Source of the DNA: Streptomyces narbonensis
Lineage (GTDB): Bacteria > Actinomycetota > Actinomycetes > Streptomycetales > Streptomycetaceae
Reading direction: 5' to 3'
DNA length: 64,000 nucleotides
Assembly: GCF_014649015.1 (NCBI RefSeq)
Contig: NZ_BMSF01000004.1
Span: forward strand, 372,001-436,000
The notes under the pieces were generated by a model. That model saw only the letters and a list, made by a program, of their open reading frames with translations. It was not told the origin of the DNA and ran no database searches. The translations under genes were made by a program, and so were the position numbers. This document shows positions 34,778-43,669 of this stretch, piece by piece (positions within the stretch are counted from its first letter, which is position 1; the number at the start of each line of letters is the position of its first letter).

Positions 34778-35874
34778 GAGCCGACCGACTCGTCGCCGCC
34801 CTGCTCTTCCTCCAGACCAGGCAACGCATCACCGCCGCCGAACTCGCCGCCGAACTGGACGTGTCCGAACGGACCGCCCGCCGGGACCTCGAAGCGCTCG
34901 CGAGCGCCGGGGTCCCGGTCTATTCGCAGGCCGGCCAGGGCGGCGGCTGGTCCCTGGTCGGCGGCGCCCGCACCGACCTGACCGGCCTCACCGCCCCCGA
35001 GGTCCGCGCCCTGTTCCTTCTCACCGGCCCGGACACCGCCGCCGCGAGCACGGACCCGCGAACCCGCACCGCCCTGCGCAAGCTCGTACGGGCCCTCCCC
35101 GCACCCCTCCGCGAGGGCGCCGAGGCCGCCGCCCGCGCCGGGACCTCCGACGGCACCGACTGGACGGGCGCCGACGCGGAGGAAACCCAACTGGCGCCCC
35201 TCCAAAGGGCCGTGATCGAGGAGCGCGAGCTGCGCATCGGCTACGCCCGCCCCGGCCGCGCACCGAGCGAGCGGACCGTCCACCCCCTGGGGATCGCCAC
35301 GAAGTCCGGCACCCGCTACCTCGTCGCGGACACCGACCGCGGCCTGCGCACCTTCCGCGTCGACCGGGTCACCTCGGCGACCGAGACCGGCGCCCCCGCC
35401 GTACGCCCGGAGGGCTTCGACCTGCCCACCGCCTGGCGCACGCTCGCCGCCCGCATGGAGGACCGCATGGTCGCCGCGACGGTACGGGGCCGGGCGGCCC
35501 CCGGCACCGAACCGCTCCTCGAAGGCCTCCTCGGCGCGCGGATACGGTACGGGCACCCTGCCCCGGACGGCTGGACCCCCGTCGAGATCGACGGCCCCAC
35601 CCCCGAGGTGATCGCCGCGCAACTGGCGGGCCTGGGAGCCCGGGTGGAGCTCCTCGACCCCCCGGAGACCCGCACGGCCCTCGCCCGCATCGGCGCCGAA
35701 CTCACCGCGCTGTACGGCGCCCCGGCCCCGGCACCGACACAGGCACAGGCACAGGCACAGACACCGACACCGGCACCGGCACAGGCACAGGCACAGGCAC
35801 CAACACCGGACACTCCGGAAGCTCCGGAAGCTCCTCCACGCGCACCGGTGCCGGCCGCGACACCGCCCGGGTGA
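34774..35874 (+). CDS. YafY-type HTH/WYL domain regulator
   Basis: A 366-aa regulator with an N-terminal DeoR-type helix-turn-helix (RADRLVAALLFLQTRQRITAAELAAELDVSERTARRDLEALASAGVPV, residues 2-49), a WYL domain (about 140-230, LRIGYARPGR ... TKSGTRYLVADTDRGLRTFRVDRV) and a WCX-like C-terminal part. A low-complexity Ala/Pro/Gln/Thr tail of about 55 residues (QAQAQAQTPTPAPAQAQ) follows. It overlaps the exporter stop by ATGA. WYL proteins sense nucleotides or DNA damage products; the ligand is unknown here. Confidence 0.85.
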   Translation: MRADRLVAALLFLQTRQRITAAELAAELDVSERTARRDLEALASAGVPVYSQAGQGGGWSLVGGARTDLTGLTAPEVRALFLLTGPDTAAASTDPRTRTALRKLVRALPAPLREGAEAAARAGTSDGTDWTGADAEETQLAPLQRAVIEERELRIGYARPGRAPSERTVHPLGIATKSGTRYLVADTDRGLRTFRVDRVTSATETGAPAVRPEGFDLPTAWRTLAARMEDRMVAATVRGRAAPGTEPLLEGLLGARIRYGHPAPDGWTPVEIDGPTPEVIAAQLAGLGARVELLDPPETRTALARIGAELTALYGAPAPAPTQAQAQAQTPTPAPAQAQAQAPTPDTPEAPEAPPRAPVPAATPPG

Positions 35875-35883
35875 GCCGCGGAC

Positions 35884-37131
35884 TCAGAAGATGTCGGGCG
35901 AGAACGGCCGCAGCGGCGTACGGAACAACAGGTCGGCGCGGGCCGCGGCGCCCGGGGTGATCTCGTCCACGCGGCCGAGGCGGGCGAGTCGTACGGCCGA
36001 CTCGTCACCGAAGGCCAGCGTCCCCAACTCCGCTATGTCGAAGGCGAGATCGACGGAGTCGCTGGTGGTACGGACGCAGCTCGCGCCCGCCGGGGAGGCG
36101 TCGAGGCGGTAGCGCCCGCCCGACAGGCCGGCCGTGTCCCGCAGGTCGAGGACGAGGCTGCCCTCCACCGGATACGTCCGGCTCTCCAGGACCTTGACCA
36201 CGTCCAGGACCCGGACCCACAGCATGTCCACGTAGGTCAGCGTCTTCGCCGCCCGCGGGTCCGGAAGGAGCAGCGGCAGCATCTCGTCGGGCGCCCGGTA
36301 GCCGGAGCGGACCGTGGTGATCCAGTCGATCGAGCAGACGTACTGCCAGAGGGCGCGCTCGGCGGCCGGGGTGACGGCGATCAGGTCCCGTACGGACGCG
36401 GTGTTCACGGGCTGCTTGGCGTCGTCCCACTTGTCGTCGGCGGTGTAGGCGACGTACCCCTCCACCTCACCGGAGTCGGAGCGGTAGACCGCGTAGAACG
36501 GCTCCGTCCACGGGTCGAGCTGGTACCCGAGACCGGTGCCCTTCTCCCAGCCGCGCGTGGTGCGGTCGGTGACCCCGGCGCGGACCCCGGCGAGCCTGCG
36601 GTACACCTCGGGGCCGATCTTGCGGATCTCCTCGCCGTCGGCCAGGTCGATCCGGCCCCCGCCCTCCGGGCGTCCCGTGCGCCGCGGGTCGAGGCCGGCC
36701 CGCCGTACGTCCACGCTCCACTCGGTGGTCCAGCTCGCCGGGCCGAAGCCGTACCGCCCGTAGATCGGGTACTCGGCGGCGATCAGCGTGGCGATCGCGT
36801 CGCCCCGCTCCTTCGCGGCGGTGAGGTCGGTGGCCATCATGCGGCTGAGCAGCCCCTGACGCCGGTGCGTCGGGGAGACGGTGACCTGGGTGACGGCGTC
36901 GGCGGTGAGGCTGCCGCCGCCGACCGTGCTGACCTCCTGCCGGAACGACCGGAAGGTGGCGACGATCCGGTCGCGGTCGAAGGCACCCTGCGTCCGGGGG
37001 AGGTCCACGTTCGCGAGGCGGTCGGCGACCAGTTCGTCGGTGACGCGGGGCGGTCGGAGGAACCCCGTCTTCAGGGCGAGGAGCCAGCCGGGGAAGTCGG
37101 ATTCCGTCACCGCGCGCACGTCGACACTCAT
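35884..37131 (-). CDS. Eis-like GNAT N-acetyltransferase
   Basis: A 415-aa protein of the Eis family, with two fused GNAT regions and a C-terminal sterol-carrier-like domain. Motifs are [24 protein letters not shown] (acetyl-CoA loop, about 82-105) and [13 protein letters not shown]. It ends in Phe, the C-terminal carboxylate being catalytic in Eis. Mycobacterial Eis acetylates aminoglycosides and other amines and forms hexamers; the substrate here is unknown. ATG 37131 is the start. It converges on the WYL gene. Confidence 0.88.
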   Translation of the reverse strand: MSVDVRAVTESDFPGWLLALKTGFLRPPRVTDELVADRLANVDLPRTQGAFDRDRIVATFRSFRQEVSTVGGGSLTADAVTQVTVSPTHRRQGLLSRMMATDLTAAKERGDAIATLIAAEYPIYGRYGFGPASWTTEWSVDVRRAGLDPRRTGRPEGGGRIDLADGEEIRKIGPEVYRRLAGVRAGVTDRTTRGWEKGTGLGYQLDPWTEPFYAVYRSDSGEVEGYVAYTADDKWDDAKQPVNTASVRDLIAVTPAAERALWQYVCSIDWITTVRSGYRAPDEMLPLLLPDPRAAKTLTYVDMLWVRVLDVVKVLESRTYPVEGSLVLDLRDTAGLSGGRYRLDASPAGASCVRTTSDSVDLAFDIAELGTLAFGDESAVRLARLGRVDEITPGAAARADLLFRTPLRPFSPDIF

Positions 37132-37301
37132 CCCCCGACCCTACGCAGCACCGCCCCACGACCGCACCCGGGTTTCGGGGCCGCAGCCCGGCGGCCCCTC
37201 AGGGTCGGGGGCCCGCCCGGCGACCCGGCCTGATGGGGTCGGGTGTCCCACCGCCTCCCGGAGGCTGCCTCCCCCAGGCCGTATCCCTCAGGCCGCATCC
37301 C

Positions 37302-37937
37302 TCAGGCCAGCAGGTCGTCGACCTGCGCCTCGCCCTCGCGGTAGCGGCGGGCGATCTCGCCGCTGCAGTCGTCCGCGGTCCGCTGGAGGTGCTGCCGGCG
37401 GCGCGAGATCTGCTGCTCGTACCCCGCGAGCCGCCCCATCGCCGTGTGCAGCTCCTCGTCCGTGCGGGCCGTGAGGTCCGACAGCTCGACCTCCGACAGC
37501 ATCTCGGCCGCCAGCCGCCGGTACTCGTCGCCGCGCGGGGTCGACATCGTCACGTGCCGGGCCGAGCTGCGGTGCCGCGAGGGCACGTCCGCGAGGATCT
37601 CGGAGAGCCGGTCGAGGACCGGGGCCTCCGGATCGGTCCGCCGCGCCAGCTCGGCCCGCAGGATGTCGATGCGCCCCTGGAGCATCCGCCGTACGTAACT
37701 CAGGTCGGCCTCGTCGCTCTGCGCCTCGCGCCGCAGCGCGCGCAGTTCGGGCAGCCGCAGCGCGCCGAGGTCCGGCCGCGCCCGGTCCGCGAGGGCGGAC
37801 TCCGCGCTCCGCTGCACGGGTGGGCGCGATGTGATCGGGCTGCCGCCCACGCCTCCGCCGGGGCTTCGCCCCACGCTTCCGGCTCGGAACAGCGGTACGG
37901 GGCCGGACGGTGTCGGCCCGGTGCCAGGTGCACTCAT
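37302..37937 (-). CDS. rsiG: WhiG anti-sigma factor RsiG
   Basis: A 211-aa protein that I identify as RsiG, which holds the sporulation sigma factor WhiG when loaded with c-di-GMP. The two helical c-di-GMP motifs E(X)3S(X)2R(X)3Q(X)3D are both exact: one starts at the Glu of [19 protein letters not shown], the other at the Glu of [17 protein letters not shown]. The N-terminal 55 residues are Pro/Gly-rich and flexible. ATG 37937 (MSAPGTGP) has GGGGA upstream. It is divergent from dtd. Confidence 0.88.
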   Translation of the reverse strand: MSAPGTGPTPSGPVPLFRAGSVGRSPGGGVGGSPITSRPPVQRSAESALADRARPDLGALRLPELRALRREAQSDEADLSYVRRMLQGRIDILRAELARRTDPEAPVLDRLSEILADVPSRHRSSARHVTMSTPRGDEYRRLAAEMLSEVELSDLTARTDEELHTAMGRLAGYEQQISRRRQHLQRTADDCSGEIARRYREGEAQVDDLLA

Positions 37938-38066
37938 GAGAATCGTCCCCTCGACCGGTGCGGAGCCGCACCGCCTGACAGGCATCGTGCCACTCCCACC
38001 CGGGCACGTGCAGGCGCTCTGCACCCGTTCGGCCCCTTACTGTTCCCGGCCGGTACGTTGGGACGC

Positions 38067-38492
38067 ATGCGAGCTGTGGTGCAGAGAGTGGACGGCGCGA
38101 GCGTCGTCGTCGCAGGGGAGACCGTCGGAGAGATCGTCGGCGAGGGGCTGTGCGTCCTGGTCGGCGTGACCCATGACGACACCCCCGAGAAGGCGGCCCA
38201 ATTGGCCAGAAAGCTCTGGTCCGTCCGGGTGCTCGACGACGAGAAGTCGTGCTCCGACGTGAACGCGCCGCTGCTCGTCATCTCCCAGTTCACCCTCTAC
38301 GGAGACGCCCGCAAGGGCCGCCGCCCCACCTGGAACGCCGCGGCCCCCGGCCCGGTCGCCGAGCCCCTCGTCGACGAGGTCGTCGCGCAGCTGCGGAAGC
38401 TGGGGGCGCACGTGGAGACGGGCCGCTTCGGAGCGGACATGCGCGTCTCGCTCACGAACCACGGCCCGTTCACCGTACTGCTGGACGTCTGA
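38067..38492 (+). CDS. dtd: D-aminoacyl-tRNA deacylase
   Basis: A 141-aa Dtd that removes wrongly attached D-amino acids from tRNA. Both conserved motifs are present: SQFTLYGD (SQxTL) and NHGPFTVLL (NxGP(V/F)T), together with MRAVVQRV at the start. Length is normal. It is divergent from rsiG. Confidence 0.95.
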   Translation: MRAVVQRVDGASVVVAGETVGEIVGEGLCVLVGVTHDDTPEKAAQLARKLWSVRVLDDEKSCSDVNAPLLVISQFTLYGDARKGRRPTWNAAAPGPVAEPLVDEVVAQLRKLGAHVETGRFGADMRVSLTNHGPFTVLLDV

Positions 38493-38532
38493 GCACCGTC
38501 GGACGCCCGAGCACTGCCGGACGTCCGAGCAC

Positions 38533-39498
38533 CTACGGCTCGACGACCGTCTCCTGCGCGGCCGCCGTGTTCCCGGCGAGCAGCGGCGCGTCCACCGGGA
38601 CGTTCCGCTTCACCAGGGCCAGGGCGATCGGGCCCAGCTCGTAGTGGCGGACGGCGCTCGTCACGAAACCGAGCTGCCGGCCCTCCTCGCCGTCGGCGGC
38701 CAGCCGGACCGGCGCGCCGTGCGCGGGCAGCAGCACCTCGCTGCCGTCCAGGTGCAGGAAGACCAGGCGGCGCGGCGGCTTCCCCAGGTTCTGCACGCGG
38801 GCGACGGTCTCCTGGCCCCGGTAGCAGCCCTTCTGGAGGTGGACGGCGCTGCCGATGAGGCCGACCTCGTGCGGGATGGTCCGGTGGTCGGTCTCGAAGC
38901 CGAGCCGCGGCCGGTGACCCTCGACGCGCAGCGCCTCGTACGCGAGGACGCCGGCGGCCGGGCCGTGCGAGGCCGCGAAGGACTCCAGGTCGGCGCGGGC
39001 CAGGAACAGGTCGCGGCCGTGCGGGGTCTCCCGTACGACGGCGCCTTCGGGGACCTCGGCGATGGAGCCGGCCGGGAGGTGGACGACGGCGATGTCGTCC
39101 GTACGGTCGGCCACCTCGACGCGGTAGAAGAACTTCATCGACTCCAGGTACGCGATGAGCTCGTCCCGCGTCCCCGGCTCGACGTGCGCCCACACGGTCT
39201 CGCCGTCGTCGACGAGGTAGAGGGCGTGCTCGATGTGCCCGTTCGCGGAGAGGATGAGCGCCTCGGTCGCCCGCCCGGGCGCCAGGTCCGTCATGTGCTG
39301 GGTGACGAGCAGGTGCAGCCAGCTCAGCCGGTCGTCACCCGTGACGGCGACGACACCCCGGTGGGAGAGGTCGACGAAACCGGAGCCGTCGGCGAGGGCG
39401 CGCTGCTCGCGGAACAGATCGCCGTAGTGGGCGGCGACGCCTTCGTCGCGGCCTTCGGCGGCGACGGCGCCGGGCAGGGACAGCAGGGGGCTCTTCAT
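38533..39498 (-). CDS. ygfZ: YgfZ/GcvT-like folate-binding Fe-S cluster repair protein
   Basis: A 321-aa protein of the YgfZ family related to the T-protein of glycine cleavage. The family signature KGCYRGQE (about residue 225) is present with the conserved Cys, and the N-terminal folate-binding GcvT fold is recognisable (LLVTQHMTDLAPGRATEALILSANG). It assists folate-dependent Fe-S cluster maintenance. ATG 39498 (MKSPLLSLPG) is preferred; the frame upstream is repeat-derived. It lies 33 bp downstream of nur in the same direction. Confidence 0.88.
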   Translation of the reverse strand: MKSPLLSLPGAVAAEGRDEGVAAHYGDLFREQRALADGSGFVDLSHRGVVAVTGDDRLSWLHLLVTQHMTDLAPGRATEALILSANGHIEHALYLVDDGETVWAHVEPGTRDELIAYLESMKFFYRVEVADRTDDIAVVHLPAGSIAEVPEGAVVRETPHGRDLFLARADLESFAASHGPAAGVLAYEALRVEGHRPRLGFETDHRTIPHEVGLIGSAVHLQKGCYRGQETVARVQNLGKPPRRLVFLHLDGSEVLLPAHGAPVRLAADGEEGRQLGFVTSAVRHYELGPIALALVKRNVPVDAPLLAGNTAAAQETVVEP

Positions 39499-39530
39499 AG
39501 GAGCCAGCCTACGACTCGCCGAGCCGGACC

Positions 39531-40082
39531 TTACGTCCCGGTGGCCGCGGCCGTCCCGGCCGCTCCGGTAACCCCGGCCGCCCCAGTGGCCCCGGTGACC
39601 CCGGCCGCCCCAGTGGCCCCGGTGACCCCGGCGCCCGAGGCGCCCCCGGCGTCCGCGGCCTTCCGTACGCACTCGGCGCACCGGCCGAAGATCGCGAAGT
39701 GCTTCATGTCCGTCTCGAAGCCGAAGGTCTCGCGGAGCTTCCCGGTGAAGTCGGCCGCCACCTCGACGTCCGCCTCGATGACCTCGGAGCAGTCACGGCA
39801 GACCAGGTGCAGGTGGTGGTGCCGGTCGGCGAGGTGGTACGTCGGGGCCCCGTGCCCCAGGTGCGCGTGGCTCACAAGACCGAGCTCCTCCAGGAGCTCC
39901 AGGGTCCGGTACACGGTGGAGATGTTCACTCCGGAGGCCGTCTTGCGGACCTCCGCGAGGATGCCGTCCGGGGTTGCGTGCTCCAGCCTGTCCACGGCCT
40001 CCAGGACAAGCTGGCGCTGCGGGGTCAGCCGGTAGCCGCGCTGCCGCAGATCGCTCTTCCAGTCGGTGCTGTCGGTGGTCAC
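39531..40082 (-). CDS. nur: Fur family regulator, Nur-like (nickel)
   Basis: A Fur-family repressor of 183 aa. The winged helix (about 8-80: LRQRGYRLTPQRQLVLEAV, ISTVYRTLELLEELGLVSHAHLGHG) and dimerization domain with the His-rich site DRHHHLHLVCRDC and a later CAEC are present. Sequence and neighbourhood fit Streptomyces Nur, which controls nickel uptake and Fe-SOD. The C-terminal 35 residues are an unusual repeat GVTGATGAA from a 27-bp DNA repeat. GTG 40082 or 40085 is the start. The position before ygfZ is typical. Confidence 0.8.
   Translation of the reverse strand: MTTDSTDWKSDLRQRGYRLTPQRQLVLEAVDRLEHATPDGILAEVRKTASGVNISTVYRTLELLEELGLVSHAHLGHGAPTYHLADRHHHLHLVCRDCSEVIEADVEVAADFTGKLRETFGFETDMKHFAIFGRCAECVRKAADAGGASGAGVTGATGAAGVTGATGAAGVTGAAGTAAATGT
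39568..39636. repeat. 27-bp in-frame repeats in the nur 3' end
   Basis: Two near-identical 27-bp units (GTGACCCCGGCCGCCCCAGT at the start of each) and a partial third code for the nine-residue repeat GATGAAGVT at the C-terminus of the Nur-like protein. The units stay in frame. Confidence 0.8.
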
Positions 40083-40175
40083 CACGCCTCCCAGTGTAGG
40101 AGTCACGGCCCCGGACCGAACCGGCCGTCCGGTCACCGGTCCACAGCCCCGATGCCATGGCCCCTCCCGACGCCA

Positions 40176-40212
40176 CTCCGGGCCCACCGATCGACAGTCG
40201 GTGGGCCCGGAG
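40176..40212 (-). terminator. Strong terminator after the nitrobindin-like gene
   Basis: A perfect 15-bp stem (CTCCGGGCCCACCGA with its complement) and a 7-nt loop lie 38 bp after the nitrobindin-like stop codon and upstream of nur. Confidence 0.85.
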
Positions 40213-40250
40213 GAGGAAGGCGTGGGGTCGCCCTGAGAGCGATGACCGGT

Positions 40251-40823
40251 CTAGCGGAAGAAGGCGATGCCGTCGTCCGGCAGGTCGCCGAGGTTACGGG
40301 CCATCTCCGCGACCTCCTCGGGCGTCACGACCTTCTTCAGGTGCGCCGACATGTAGGGGCGGAGCGGGACCTCGGGGGTCGCCTTCTCGCCGACCCACAT
40401 GAGGTCGCTCTTGACGTAGCCGTAGAGGCGCTTGCCACCGCTGTACGGGTCGGCGGCCTCGGTCCGGGCGACGGCGTCCGTCGCGAGGTCGATCTGCGGC
40501 TTCTGGTCGGCGAGCTCGCCGTACCAGATCTCGACGATGCCCTGGTCACGGACCATGACGACCTCGACCTGACGGTTCTTGTCGATGCGCCAGTAGCCGC
40601 TCTCGCTCTCCAGCGGACGGACCTTGTTGCCGTCGTTGTCGAGGACCCAGGAGTGCGAGTGGTACTCGATGAAGTCCCGGCCGTCGTGGCTGAAGGTCAC
40701 GGACTGGCCGAAGTTGCACTTCTCGGCGCCGGGGAAGTCGGAGACGCCCGCGCCCTCCCACGTACCGAGCAGGAACGCGAGGGGGACGAGGTCCGGGTTG
40801 AGGTCGGACGGGATCTCGATCAT
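40251..40823 (-). CDS. Nitrobindin/FABP-like heme-binding protein
   Basis: A 190-aa beta-barrel protein of the nitrobindin (DUF1794, FABP-like) family. The signature GTWEGAG (GxWxGxG, about 20-26) and a late conserved His (PYMSAHLKKV), the probable heme ligand, are visible. Nitrobindins bind ferric heme and isomerise peroxynitrite. ATG 40823 is the start. A 32-aa membrane peptide gene lies upstream in the same direction. Confidence 0.85.
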   Translation of the reverse strand: MIEIPSDLNPDLVPLAFLLGTWEGAGVSDFPGAEKCNFGQSVTFSHDGRDFIEYHSHSWVLDNDGNKVRPLESESGYWRIDKNRQVEVVMVRDQGIVEIWYGELADQKPQIDLATDAVARTEAADPYSGGKRLYGYVKSDLMWVGEKATPEVPLRPYMSAHLKKVVTPEEVAEMARNLGDLPDDGIAFFR

Positions 40824-40851
40824 GAGCAGCTCTGGCGTTCTCTAGAAGTGG

Positions 40852-40950
40852 TTAGCGCTGGCCCTGGTACAGCTTCTTCACGGCCAGACCGGTGAAGGCG
40901 AGCACGCCGACACAGACCAGGGCCAGCAGAGCTTCGAAGAAAATGATCAC
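40852..40950 (-). CDS. 32-aa single-span membrane protein
   Basis: GTG 40950, 7 nt after GGAG, opens a 32-codon frame. It encodes a hydrophobic span (IIFFEALLALVCVGVLAF) followed by a basic end (KKLYQGQR). It is 28 bp upstream of the nitrobindin-like gene and in the same direction. Its clean membrane-peptide character and good ribosome site support translation. Function unknown. Confidence 0.6.
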   Translation of the reverse strand: MIIFFEALLALVCVGVLAFTGLAVKKLYQGQR

Positions 40951-41063
40951 GGGGTGCTCCTCGACTGAGCGGTGAAGGCGTAACGGGCCGGACCCCAGCT
41001 TAGTGGGCGGGGGCCCGGCCCACTCTGTGAGGTGGGTCTAGCAACGCGGCGTCACGGCCGGGC

Positions 41064-41930
41064 TCAGCCGAGCAGCTGCGCCTGGAGGACGACGGTCTGC
41101 CGGAAGGGCACGGTGAGCGCCCCGCCCTTCCGGGTCTGGGTGACCACCCCGAGCGTGTCGCCTGCCGAGATGTGGGCCCAGCGGGTCTCCTCCGGACCGT
41201 GCGGCTTCTTCTCCCCGTACGCGTACGCCGTCACGTCCGGCACCTGGACGTCTCCCGACACCCCTTCGAGGATCTCGCCCTCGGCCACCCCGACGGGCAG
41301 CGCCTCGTCCGTCTCGCCGGACTTCAGGGCGTCGCCCCTGAACTGGTCGGCGTAGCCGACGGAGGAGAACTTCAGCAGGAGGACGCTGGTCCTCGTGCCG
41401 TCCGGCATCGTCCAGGCACGGCCCGTGACGTGGCGCAGGGCCGTGTCGGCGAGGGCCTGCTTCACCCGTGCCCGCTGCTCCTCCCCGTACCCCGCGAGGA
41501 AGGCGTCCTCGGAGACCCAGCCGCCGTTCACCTTCGGGTCGACGGTGGCGCCCGCGGGGGCGGGCAGCAGCAGCTGCCGCACGTCGGCGTAGTGGATCTC
41601 GGCCTCGTTGCCCGCGGTGAAGGGCCGCGGCCGGTCCGCCGGGAGGGCGGGCAGCCGCAGCTTCGGGTACTCCCAGCGGCCGTCGCTCTCGGTCGCGAGA
41701 CCGGGCACCTCGGTCCGGTCGAGTGCGGTGATCCCCATCGCCGTACCGGCTCCCACGCCGCCGCACACGGCGACGGCGGCCGTCCAGCGGGCGATCGCCC
41801 ACAGGACGCGGCGGGTCCGACCAGGGGCGGTCGGGGTCGGGTCAGCGGAAGGGACCTCCTGCGCCTGGGCGAGGAGGGGAGGCTCCGGGGCCGGAGTCGG
41901 CGCCGTCGTCTCGGTCAGCGGCTCGGTCAT
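41064..41930 (-). CDS. Single-pass membrane protein, paralog 3 of a coupled trio
   Basis: A 288-aa protein with a 45-residue Pro/Thr-rich cytoplasmic start, one membrane helix (about 48-70, AVAVCGGVGAGTAMGITAL) and an extracellular domain of about 215 residues. The motif DVRQLLLPAPAGATVD recurs in the two upstream genes as KLLLPVPDGY and KLLLPRPKGA. The start ATG 41930 overlaps the stop of the preceding gene (ATGA). No known family is recognised. The domain may bind a surface ligand, but I cannot say which. Confidence 0.75.
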   Translation of the reverse strand: MTEPLTETTAPTPAPEPPLLAQAQEVPSADPTPTAPGRTRRVLWAIARWTAAVAVCGGVGAGTAMGITALDRTEVPGLATESDGRWEYPKLRLPALPADRPRPFTAGNEAEIHYADVRQLLLPAPAGATVDPKVNGGWVSEDAFLAGYGEEQRARVKQALADTALRHVTGRAWTMPDGTRTSVLLLKFSSVGYADQFRGDALKSGETDEALPVGVAEGEILEGVSGDVQVPDVTAYAYGEKKPHGPEETRWAHISAGDTLGVVTQTRKGGALTVPFRQTVVLQAQLLG

Positions 41931-42718
41931 ACGTACTCCCCCGGGGACTCGATGTGGCTGAGCTGCTTCTCCAGGAGGTCCGCCACGGCCCTCCTGTGGT
42001 GTTCGTCGGCTCCGGCCGACGAAGCGGAGACCAGGACCTCGCCGTCGTACGCCGAGCAGGTCAGGCCCCTCAGCCGGTCGTCCCACTGCTCCTCGTCCTC
42101 GGGGTCCGTCGGCTTCGGGGGATCGGGCAGCACGAAGCAGGCGGTGTTCTTCGCGTGGTCCTTGATCTTCGGCCCCTTGGCGAGGTCGAGGACCTCGGCC
42201 AGGTCCTTCTGCGTCTCGAAGAGCTGCCGGACCGACTTCTTGTCCTTCATGCGCAGGACGAACACCTCGACGTGGAGGAGGTTGTCCCGCGAGGCGTACG
42301 AGCGCATCGCCATGCCCTTGATGCCGAGCTTGTCGATGCTCTTCTCGTACGCGCGGCGCTCCTTGCCGTAGAAACCCTTGTTCGTCCGCTTGAGGACGGC
42401 GACGGCCTCCTCGGCCGAGACCTCGTGGTCGTTGCCCTCCCCGTCGATGTCCGCCCCGAGCGCGTAGCCGTCCGGAACGGGCAGCAGGAGCTTGCTCAGC
42501 GGTGTGGAGCCGCGGCCCCTGTCGAAGCCGGCGGCGGGGTCCGCCGGGGTCGCGGTCGCGGTCGGATCCGCCCAGGCCACGGTGGGGGCGGTCCGGTCGG
42601 CGCCGTCGACGGTGACGGCGGTGTACGCGACACCGCCGCCGACGGCCCCGAGCACCAGCACCCCGGTCAGCACGTTCGCCAGGATCCGGCGTTTGCGGTT
42701 CACGGTCTTGTCGGTCAC
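41927..42718 (-). CDS. Single-pass membrane protein, paralog 2 of a coupled trio
   Basis: A 263-aa protein with a short basic N-terminus (VTDKTVNRKRR), a membrane helix (12-34) and an extracellular domain. It holds the shared LSKLLLPVPDGYALGAD motif and two cysteines (NTACFVLP, GLTCSAYDG) that may pair. GTG 42718 overlaps the upstream stop (GTGA). It is of unknown function, like its two neighbours. Confidence 0.75.
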   Translation of the reverse strand: MTDKTVNRKRRILANVLTGVLVLGAVGGGVAYTAVTVDGADRTAPTVAWADPTATATPADPAAGFDRGRGSTPLSKLLLPVPDGYALGADIDGEGNDHEVSAEEAVAVLKRTNKGFYGKERRAYEKSIDKLGIKGMAMRSYASRDNLLHVEVFVLRMKDKKSVRQLFETQKDLAEVLDLAKGPKIKDHAKNTACFVLPDPPKPTDPEDEEQWDDRLRGLTCSAYDGEVLVSASSAGADEHHRRAVADLLEKQLSHIESPGEYV

Positions 42719-43566
42719 AGGCGCTCCAGCTGCCGCTCGGCCAGAGAACGAATCTCCTTCTCGGCGATCTTCCGTTGGTCGGACATGAGGATCTCGATCG
42801 CGATGTCCCCGCGCTGGATGAAGGCCCGGGCCTGGTGGTAGTCCAGGTATCCCGCCCTGCGGTGCACCGGGTAGACGAAGTACCGGCCGTTGCCCGAGCC
42901 CTTCACCTCCACACCCTCGGCGCCGGCCCCGAGCTCGCGCGTCGCGATGAGCTGCTGGCCCTCCACGTAGTCCTGAGCGCCGATCAGCGAGCCGGGGCGG
43001 TACTGGATGAGGTTGATCGTGACGGACTTGAGCTCGCCCGTCCGCCATGAGCGCGTCGCGATGCGCCGGATGCCCGATTCGAGCTGTTCCTCCAGCGCTC
43101 CGCCAGGACGGGTGAAGTCCGTGACGTACTCCGGCAGCGACTGCCATCCGTCCACGCCGTCGGCCCGCGCACCCTTCGGACGCGGCAGGAGCAGCTTCCG
43201 CAGATCGCCGTTCGCCTTCACCTGACGGTCCTCTGCGGCGGAGAGCGGCTCGGGCTCCTGCCCCTTCGGGAGCGGCTTCGGGTAGGCGAGATCCGGCTGG
43301 TTCAGCGCGGGCAGTGGCGTCGGTTCGCGCTCGGCCTGGATGCCGTAGCCGGTGGCGGTGCCGCCGACGAGGCCGAGGACGGCGGCCACGGCGATCAGCC
43401 CGACCGTACGGAGGGCACGGCGGCGCGGTCGTACGGTCGGCGGTGTGTCCGGGGACACATCCTGCGCGTCGTCCCGTCGGGAGACCGGAAGAGACGGTTC
43501 CGACCCGGACTCCGGCTCCGGCGGTGGTGCCGTATCCGGATTTTGGACACTTTCTTCGATGCTCAA
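42715..43566 (-). CDS. Single-pass membrane protein, paralog 1 of a coupled trio
   Basis: A 283-aa protein with an acidic Pro/Ser/Glu-rich cytoplasmic start, a basic stop (RPRRRALR), a membrane helix (about 55-77) and an extracellular domain. The motif DLRKLLLPRPKGARADGVDGW marks it as a relative of the next two genes. A TTG start at 43566 after a G-rich ribosome site is my choice; a GTG lies four codons upstream. It is divergent from the DsrE-like gene. Confidence 0.7.
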   Translation of the reverse strand: MSIEESVQNPDTAPPPEPESGSEPSLPVSRRDDAQDVSPDTPPTVRPRRRALRTVGLIAVAAVLGLVGGTATGYGIQAEREPTPLPALNQPDLAYPKPLPKGQEPEPLSAAEDRQVKANGDLRKLLLPRPKGARADGVDGWQSLPEYVTDFTRPGGALEEQLESGIRRIATRSWRTGELKSVTINLIQYRPGSLIGAQDYVEGQQLIATRELGAGAEGVEVKGSGNGRYFVYPVHRRAGYLDYHQARAFIQRGDIAIEILMSDQRKIAEKEIRSLAERQLERL

Positions 43567-43669
43567 AAGTCCCCCCACGAGACCTGAAGCGCGGATTCCG
43601 TCACCCGCGCACCCAACTGACACACCAGAGGCGCAGGGGGTTGCAGCGCCGCGCATTACAGTTCGGCAT

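Noticed and set aside
33205..35874. One 889-residue frame running across the exporter gene into the WYL gene
   Set aside because: Its first part is an Arg/Pro/His-rich shadow of the exporter gene in another frame. Only the part from ATG 34774 is coding.
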